A stretch of 16,414 nt of DNA from Pseudomonadota bacterium (GTDB taxonomy: Bacteria > Myxococcota > Bradymonadia > UBA4248), in NCBI GenBank assembly GCA_017629415.1, contig JAGBXG010000535.1, forward strand, positions 1 to 16,414, written 5' to 3'. The notes under the pieces were generated by a model, which worked only from the letters and a program-made list of their open reading frames with translations, was not told where the DNA came from and did no database searches. This document shows positions 7,942-13,405 of the stretch, in pieces. The first letter of the stretch is position 1. Each line of letters opens with the position of its first letter. The position numbers were made by a program, and so were the translations under genes.

Positions 7942-9537
7942 ATGAAAAAACATATCCTCATTCCAGCTGCCAGTATTCTGCTCTCACTCGCGATTTCCGC
8001 CTGTACACAATCCCCCGAAGATGTCCGCGCATGGATGAAAGATAAACGCGCACCCACGAAACTGGCCGAATTCATCTATAATGAACGCAATCCCGTCGAA
8101 TCCAAAATTGAAGCCGTCATGGTGCTGACCGAGCGCAATAATACCCCCGACCTCGAAACCATCTTGAGCAAAAACCTCAAAAATGATGAGCTGAATAAAA
8201 TCGTCGCCGGCAGCATCGAACGCATGCATAACCTGCTGGAAGAACGCCCCAATTCCGGTTACGAAACTCGCGTTAAAGATGCCGCCTATTATCTGCTCAA
8301 ACTCGAAATCAACGACGAAAACCGAAATAATCTGATGGTTTTTATTCGTAATTGGCTCGACAGCGACTACTTTTTTATCCCCATTGAAAAAGCCGGCCGC
8401 GTCGAACACAAACGACTGTTCGAACTCCTCGGAACAGATTCGTTGCCCATCTATCAAAAAGCCATTGAAAGAATATTAGGCAACCTCGAAGAAGCCCTCA
8501 CCAAAGAAGCTGCCGCCGAAGCCCAGAAAAAGGCTGAAGGCAAGAAATATCGCGTACTCAAACGCCCAAGCGATACCCATACCGCTACGCTTTCGACAAC
8601 ACTCCAAAACCTCGAAGCCTTAAAACTGCCCGGTGCCGACGATATGGTCGCCGATATGTTCATCTCACGTATCGAAGCACAATATCCCAATATGCCCCGC
8701 GCCTTTGTCCTGCCGTTTGCCAGCAATACTTCGGAAAAATTATTGCCTTTGGCTAAACGTATCGTGACAGACCCCGAATATAAAAATGAAACCCTGAACT
8801 ATTATAAAGACGTCATGATGGCGACTTACTACCGCAAGATTCAGAAAAAAGCCGGTGCCGAAATCTGCGTCGATATCGTTCAGAATGACAAAACTGGTTA
8901 TCTGCGCTGGGATTGTATGGAAATCCTGACGGAAAATCGAGGTCCCGATGGTTTTGCTACGCTGATCCAAGACTTACCTAAAGATTACGCACAACTCAAA
9001 ACCCCCGAAGATCACCCCACCTTGCTTGCGTCACCTTCCATGACATTTTGGAATTCCCTGCGCGTGTACTGCACACACTTGCCCACTATGCTCAACAATC
9101 AGGTGCCGCTCGAAGTGTTCCGTAAATTGTCAAAAGAAGGTAACGTCGTCACGCGTATGCTTTCCATGGCATGCCTCTCAACACTGGGAGAAGAAGCCGA
9201 CGTTGCCCTGCTGACCAGTATGGCTAACGATAAAACCGATATCAAAGAATACGGCATGCAAGTCGTCAATTTGGGACAACTTTCAAACTTCTCCGGCGCT
9301 TTGCTCGAAAAACGTCTGCTCAACGCCAAACTCGAAGCCGAAAAGAAAGCTAAAGAAGAAGCCGAAAAGAAAGCTAAAGAAGAAGCCGATAAAAAAGCTA
9401 AAGAAGCTGGCGCTGATGCCGCAGCTGATGCCACAAAACCCGCTGATGCCGCCGCAGCTGATGCCGCAAAACCCGCAGATGCCGCCGCAGATGCCGCAAA
9501 ACCCGCAGATGCCGCCGCACCTGCCGCCGCTAACTAA
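7942..9537 (+). CDS. Predicted helical lipoprotein with coiled-coil and Ala/Pro-rich tail
   Basis: The 531-aa lipoprotein starts at ATG 7942, chosen because MKKHILIPAAS... forms a signal peptide with lipobox ISAC; no clear Shine-Dalgarno is visible. The body is mostly alpha-helical with repeated helix-pair character, resembling HEAT-like repeat proteins, but I cannot assign a family. Residues 465-488 are three near-identical 8-residue units of the EAEKKAKE type, a charged helix. The last ~43 residues are Ala/Pro/Asp-rich (KPADAAA-like units), similar in style to TolA-like or cell-wall-spanning linkers. The gpsA start follows 12 nt after the stop, so the two are probably cotranscribed. The lipid cysteine is followed by Thr, not by the acidic run seen in the array proteins. 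Role unknown; an envelope location is inferred. Confidence 0.75.
   Translation: MKKHILIPAASILLSLAISACTQSPEDVRAWMKDKRAPTKLAEFIYNERNPVESKIEAVMVLTERNNTPDLETILSKNLKNDELNKIVAGSIERMHNLLEERPNSGYETRVKDAAYYLLKLEINDENRNNLMVFIRNWLDSDYFFIPIEKAGRVEHKRLFELLGTDSLPIYQKAIERILGNLEEALTKEAAAEAQKKAEGKKYRVLKRPSDTHTATLSTTLQNLEALKLPGADDMVADMFISRIEAQYPNMPRAFVLPFASNTSEKLLPLAKRIVTDPEYKNETLNYYKDVMMATYYRKIQKKAGAEICVDIVQNDKTGYLRWDCMEILTENRGPDGFATLIQDLPKDYAQLKTPEDHPTLLASPSMTFWNSLRVYCTHLPTMLNNQVPLEVFRKLSKEGNVVTRMLSMACLSTLGEEADVALLTSMANDKTDIKEYGMQVVNLGQLSNFSGALLEKRLLNAKLEAEKKAKEEAEKKAKEEADKKAKEAGADAAADATKPADAAAADAAKPADAAADAAKPADAAAPAAAN
9334..9405 (+). repeat. 24-bp in-frame tandem repeat (3 units)
   Basis: Units at 9334-9357 and 9358-9381 are identical, coding EAEKKAKE. 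The third (9382-9405) codes EADKKAKE. An imperfect Ala/Pro-coding repeat follows to about 9534. Confidence 0.9.
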
Positions 9538-9549
9538 AACGATAAAATC

Positions 9550-10569
9550 ATGGAACATTGCATTGGCATACTTGGTGCCGGTGCCTGGGGCACCGCACTT
9601 GCCCGTCATCTTTGCGTAAAGCACGGACGCGCACGACTTTGGGCCTACGAACCCGAAGTCGCACACGAAATCAATACACAGCACATCAACACAAAGTTTT
9701 TGCCGGGTATCGCATTGCCCGAAACCTTGGAAGCCACCAGCGATTTGCAAGCGTTTGCCGACGGTTTGACGCTCATGCTTATCGTCGTGCCCAGCCATGT
9801 GCTGCGTTCGATTTTGAACCAGCTTGCGCCATATCTTAAACCCGGTTTGCCCATCATTTGCGCATCCAAAGGCATCGAAAACGAAACTTTAATGCCGATG
9901 AGCGATGTCATCGAGTCTGTTTTAGGCCCATGGGCTCACGGGAAAGCTTGCTATTTGTCCGGGCCCTCGTTTGCACTTGACGTGGCTCACGGCCGTGCCA
10001 CATCCGTCAGTTTGGCCGGCTACGACCGCGATTTATGCATGCAACTCCAGAAACTCGTCAGCAACGACTGTTTCCGCGCCTATACAACCACCGATGTCTT
10101 AGGCGTTGAATTGGGCGGTTCACTCAAGAATGTCATGGCCATTGCCGCCGGCGCCGTCGCCGGTTTGGGCATCGGACACAATGCCGCCGCAGCTATCGTC
10201 ACCCGAGGATTGGCAGAAATGACAAGACTTTGTGTCAAACTCGGCGGCGAAGCACTGACTCTGTCCGGACTCAGCGGCTTGGGCGATCTCGTGCTGACCT
10301 GCTACGGCGAACTCTCAAGAAACCGCGATTTGGGCTATCGCCTCGGCAAAGGCGAATCCTTCGACGACATTCAACGTACTCGCGTGACCGTCGCTGAAGG
10401 CGTCAAAACCGCACGCAGTGCCTACATGCTGGCACAAAAATTCGACGTCGATATGCCTATCGTCCAACGCGTTTACGAAGGACTTTACGAAGGAAAATCC
10501 CCAAAAACCGTCGTCCACGAACTCATGGCACGTGAGCTCAAACACGAACTCGAATTTTCCATTCGATAA
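9550..10569 (+). CDS. gpsA: NAD(P)-dependent glycerol-3-phosphate dehydrogenase
   Basis: Cytoplasmic enzyme reducing dihydroxyacetone phosphate to sn-glycerol 3-phosphate, the backbone of membrane phospholipids. The 339-aa length matches the GpsA family. The Rossmann dinucleotide motif GILGAGAWGTALA is at residues 6-18. Family motifs follow: SGPSFA, GGSLKNVMAIAAG with the conserved lysine at K193, an RGLAEMTR stretch, and GLSGLGDLVLTC then SRNRDLG. All are intact. It lies 12 nt after the preceding lipoprotein gene with no recognisable Shine-Dalgarno before its ATG, which suggests translational coupling. No terminator is visible right after it. Confidence 0.97.
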   Translation: MEHCIGILGAGAWGTALARHLCVKHGRARLWAYEPEVAHEINTQHINTKFLPGIALPETLEATSDLQAFADGLTLMLIVVPSHVLRSILNQLAPYLKPGLPIICASKGIENETLMPMSDVIESVLGPWAHGKACYLSGPSFALDVAHGRATSVSLAGYDRDLCMQLQKLVSNDCFRAYTTTDVLGVELGGSLKNVMAIAAGAVAGLGIGHNAAAAIVTRGLAEMTRLCVKLGGEALTLSGLSGLGDLVLTCYGELSRNRDLGYRLGKGESFDDIQRTRVTVAEGVKTARSAYMLAQKFDVDMPIVQRVYEGLYEGKSPKTVVHELMARELKHELEFSIR

Positions 10570-10620
10570 AAAAATCTTTGTTCGACCTCTACCCGTCTAA
10601 CCTACGAAAAAATGCCACAT

Positions 10621-10655
10621 ATTGCAGGATTCCAAAGAAGCTCAACTCCTTTGGG
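10621..10655 (-). repeat. Dispersed palindromic intergenic repeat, copy 2
   Basis: Read on the minus strand it matches the family: a CCCAAAGGAGTTGAGC... palindrome followed by GGAATCCTGCAAT. On the plus strand the arms are CCAAAG (10632-10637) and CTTTGG (10649-10654). CCACAT (10615-10620) and ATGTGG (10677-10682) flank it. Confidence 0.6.
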
Positions 10656-10683
10656 AGGTCCGGGACAAAAACCCCGATGTGGT

Positions 10684-10730
10684 GTGGGGCAAAGCCACAC
10701 TCATAAAAAAGTCGTGGGGCAAAGCCACAC
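10684..10730 (+). repeat. Duplicated 17-bp hairpin upstream of the 10765 gene
   Basis: GTGGGGCAAAGCCACAC occurs at 10684-10700 and again at 10714-10730. Each copy can fold with AAA as loop. The pair lies in the 195-bp gap before the next gene, 35 bp from its start, so it may sit in the leader. Confidence 0.75.
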
Positions 10731-10764
10731 AAAACAAAAACTTTATCTCGCATAGGACGCTGTG

Positions 10765-12465
10765 ATGAAAACGCATAAATTAATGACAACTGCAGCTTTG
10801 ATTTCAACCTTTGCTTTGATGGGCTGCGATAAGGCCAATGATTTAATCGGTGATTTGATCGGCGATATGACCGAACGCCGTTCATCCAGCAATTCTGGCG
10901 ATGATGACGGCAATGATGAACGCAAACAGGGATTCATTGTCGATGAAGAAGGCACCGCAAGACTGCTGCCGCCCGATGACTTGCAGCAACGCAAAGGTGT
11001 GCCCGTTTCGACAACAGAACTGGCCACCGGCGGTGCTTCCGGCACCATACCCGGTAAAAGCTGGGTCTATGGCAAACCCAAAGACAACGGAGCTTTTCTC
11101 GTTTCATCAGCCAGTAAACCGGGAACGATTGGCGGCGATATGATTCGACGCATCGATCTCGGATCAATTAAAGAACACGATTATGATCCGGATCAAAAAG
11201 GTCCTCAAGGCGCTTATATCTATGTGCCAGATTCCATGCGAGAAGCTGTACCGGCCAAATACGTAGACTCGGAAGGATTGTTTAAAGGTACGATTTGCGC
11301 CATGGTGCCCGGACCCAATAAAACAATCGTAGCTTTAGGCAACGGTACCGAAGGCGGCGTCGGATTTGTCATCAATCCTTATGAAGATGCCACTGCTTTC
11401 ACACCACTCCAGGCCATTAAATTCCCATACTCAAGCAACCCCTGCCGCGGTGTCTATTCCGAAGACCTTAAAAAACTATTCGTCATCGATGTAACACGCA
11501 CGGACTCAAAAGGCGGTCAAGAAGGCGTCTTTGTCGCCGATATCTACAATGATAACCGAGGTTCCACAGCTTCACTCTATACCTTCGATACCAAATACCG
11601 CATCAATTCCCATACCTTGAACAATTTCATGGGCATTGAGCTTTATAAAGATGCCCTGTATCTGCTCTCTGGTAATGGCCGCTTTGATTCCGAATGGGAT
11701 ACTGTGATCTATCGCGTGCCTTTGAATACTGCCGGCGAACCTCTATTTGAAAATCTCAAATATACGCGAACCTATAACCCCATTGTCCGTACCTATGGCT
11801 GCAATATCAGCTCATGGAACATCGGTGCCATCGCCGTTGTCGAGCATGACGATAAACCCGTTTTGCTCACAACAGGCACAACTTCATTGATCGCTTGGGA
11901 TATTTCAGACGGTGATTTCAAAAAACTCGATCTGAACAGCAAAAAACCCGGCGTTCAGGCACTTAACCTTGAAGATAATGGTCAAGGCGGCCTCAAGCTT
12001 TCTTATGATCCCGCCGGTAAAACCATTTTCCAGCTGCCGCATTGCCGATCAAACCAAAATAAAGTCAAAATTGGCAACGGCGATGATATGCTGGCATTCA
12101 ATATTTCATCGTTAAGCATCGATGGACTCAAAGCTCAAGATCCCATCGATATCGGCTACCGCGAATTGCTGACCTCCCTAAAAAATGCTGCTTACCGTCC
12201 GATTATCAATATGACTTTGCGCGATTTTGCTGTAGGCCCCAAACATATCGGTGTTCTCGGCCTCTCGGCATCCAATCAATCTGGACTCGGCGCCGGCGGC
12301 GATGTCATCATTGTCGATCGCAGCAAAAAAACAAATATCGCGTTTAATAAAGCCTCAGATATGCGCCGTGCCCATGAACTCAAATATGGCTTTAAACTCG
12401 CCAAAGGTGACCCCAAATTTGATGGCGTCGAACTCAATTCACATGCCATGATGTGGATTCCTTAA
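10765..12465 (+). CDS. Predicted secreted lipoprotein, possibly beta-propeller-like
   Basis: The 566-aa protein starts at ATG 10765, seven nt after AGGA (10754-10757); an in-frame GTG sits one codon earlier. The signal peptide ends in a clear lipobox LMGC (C20), followed by DKAND. A low-complexity Ser/Asp/Asn stretch (about residues 38-52) leads into a beta-rich body with repeated units such as KLFVIDVTRT, LYLLSGNGRF, VLLTTGTTSLIAWDIS and GDVIIVDRS. The pattern is compatible with a WD40/YncE-like propeller, but no signature is strong enough to name a family. Unlike the array proteins it has few cysteines. It converges with the 12565-13152 gene and shares a terminator with it. Function unknown. 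Confidence 0.75.
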   Translation: MKTHKLMTTAALISTFALMGCDKANDLIGDLIGDMTERRSSSNSGDDDGNDERKQGFIVDEEGTARLLPPDDLQQRKGVPVSTTELATGGASGTIPGKSWVYGKPKDNGAFLVSSASKPGTIGGDMIRRIDLGSIKEHDYDPDQKGPQGAYIYVPDSMREAVPAKYVDSEGLFKGTICAMVPGPNKTIVALGNGTEGGVGFVINPYEDATAFTPLQAIKFPYSSNPCRGVYSEDLKKLFVIDVTRTDSKGGQEGVFVADIYNDNRGSTASLYTFDTKYRINSHTLNNFMGIELYKDALYLLSGNGRFDSEWDTVIYRVPLNTAGEPLFENLKYTRTYNPIVRTYGCNISSWNIGAIAVVEHDDKPVLLTTGTTSLIAWDISDGDFKKLDLNSKKPGVQALNLEDNGQGGLKLSYDPAGKTIFQLPHCRSNQNKVKIGNGDDMLAFNISSLSIDGLKAQDPIDIGYRELLTSLKNAAYRPIINMTLRDFAVGPKHIGVLGLSASNQSGLGAGGDVIIVDRSKKTNIAFNKASDMRRAHELKYGFKLAKGDPKFDGVELNSHAMMWIP

Positions 12466-12506
12466 ACATCATCGTGTTCGACACATCATTGTGGCATTTT
12501 TATCAC

Positions 12507-12544
12507 ACACAAAAAAACCGGCTTTTCAGCCGGTTTTTTTGTGT
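12507..12544. terminator. Bidirectional rho-independent terminator
   Basis: A 17-bp inverted repeat (12507-12523 and 12528-12544) has a CCGGCT/AGCCGG core flanked by A7 on the left and T7 on the right around loop TTTC. It lies between two convergent genes and can terminate both. Confidence 0.95.
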
Positions 12545-12564
12545 AAATGACCTAAAGTCAAAAA

Positions 12565-13152
12565 TTAATAGCAATCGACACCATAAGCATCACAGCCATA
12601 ACTGCATGAATATGAGTCTACGGGTCTCCAGTAATCATAGCTCGTATTGGTTTCAGAGCACTCATAAAAATACTTGATACCGTCATAGCATCGCGTAAGA
12701 GTCACACCATAATACAAATCATCATATTCACAGATATCACCGCCGTATTCATCATAGTCAGGAATCACACAATCGGCCGTGTCATAACCTTTCTTAAATT
12801 CGACACAAGTAGAACCGCCGGTACAAGTGTTCGCATATTGCTCAATGCCATCAATGCACCAAACCGGTGTATCGCCAACACAATATTCATCAAACGAATT
12901 GGGATTGCAGGGAATGACATCGGGAACACATTCGGCTGTGTTAGGAAAACCTATATATTCAGCACACGTATAACCAGAACCGCAATAGCTGGTCACGATT
13001 TCACCGCCAATACATTGAACGGTTTCTCCATAGCTGGTGCAATATTCATCAAAAGTACTTGAACTGCATTCATCTACATCAACCACAAAACACGCAGAAG
13101 TCAAACCCACGCCAAGAAAACACATCGTAAAAAGTGCAAATAATTTCTTCAT
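12565..13152 (-). CDS. Small cysteine-rich lipoprotein, distant relative of the array family
   Basis: The 195-aa protein starts at the ATG ending at 13152, with GGGAG seven nt upstream on the minus strand. The longer upstream reading frame (to 13218) has no such site and would bury the signal peptide. The signal peptide ends in lipobox TSAC, followed by FVVDVDEC. Two half-modules follow, each reading C, then TFDEYC or SFDEYC, then C..G.., GYTC or GSTC, and a closing AEC or ADC. They resemble the A half-module of the 449-4961 proteins (for example DDTFVEFC). The C-terminal third begins ICEYDD and ends YGCDAYGVDC, like the B half-module (VCEYSDD ... NDCNENNTAC). So its architecture reads A-A-B. 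Extracytoplasmic and disulfide-bonded is inferred; function unknown. Confidence 0.8.
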   Translation of the reverse strand: MKKLFALFTMCFLGVGLTSACFVVDVDECSSSTFDEYCTSYGETVQCIGGEIVTSYCGSGYTCAEYIGFPNTAECVPDVIPCNPNSFDEYCVGDTPVWCIDGIEQYANTCTGGSTCVEFKKGYDTADCVIPDYDEYGGDICEYDDLYYGVTLTRCYDGIKYFYECSETNTSYDYWRPVDSYSCSYGCDAYGVDCY

Positions 13153-13230
13153 AGTCACGCTCCCAAGGATAATACTTTGTCCAAAAACGCTATGATTCAT
13201 AAAAAAAGAATCACACATAAATTAGCACAT

Positions 13231-13247
13231 ATTATACCAACTTGGTA
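13231..13247 (-). promoter_or_regulatory. -10 box and overlapping palindrome for the minus-strand lipoprotein
   Basis: On the minus strand TATAAT is at 13236-13231, giving a leader of about 70 nt before the start. It overlaps a perfect palindrome TACCAA-C-TTGGTA (13235-13247), a plausible operator. The -35 region falls in the left inverted repeat of the element at 13253 and does not match consensus well. Confidence 0.5.
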
Positions 13248-13252
13248 AATTT

Positions 13253-13363
13253 CTACATTGTAGGTTCCAAGGAGCTCAACACCCTTGGTGAGGTTTAGAG
13301 GCAAAGCACCAATGGGGTTTGCTCAGCCATAGCGTGAGTGATAATATTGACCCAACAATGTAG
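13253..13363. repeat. 111-bp element with 12-bp terminal inverted repeats (MITE-like)
   Basis: CTACATTGTAGG (13253-13264) is matched on the other strand by 13352-13363 (CTACATTGTTGG, 11 of 12 identical). The interior contains a copy of the dispersed palindromic repeat. No transposase is present and no target-site duplication is obvious at its edges. It fills most of the gap between two divergent genes. Confidence 0.5.
13257..13288 (-). repeat. Dispersed palindromic intergenic repeat, copy 3
   Basis: On the plus strand it reads ATTGTAGGTTCCAAGG, then GCTCAA, then CCTTGG, with outer arms CCAAGG/CCTTGG (13267-13272, 13283-13288). It aligns with copy 2 over about 30 bases in the same orientation. 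Confidence 0.6.
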
Positions 13364-13376
13364 CGTTTTCTATTAT
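13347..13376 (+). promoter_or_regulatory. Sigma-70-type promoter of the VWA lipoprotein gene
   Basis: TTGACC (13347-13352) and TATTAT (13371-13376) are separated by 18 nt, each one mismatch from consensus. A start near 13383 gives a short leader of about 23 nt before ATG 13406. The -35 box abuts the right inverted repeat of the 111-bp element. Confidence 0.65.
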
Positions 13377-13405
13377 CTTAAAAATGCATCACAAAAGAGG
13401 TGAGT

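Noticed and set aside
13153..13218. N-terminal extension of the minus-strand lipoprotein
   Set aside because: It overlaps the leader; the internal ATG at 13152 has GGGAG at good spacing and starts a proper signal peptide.
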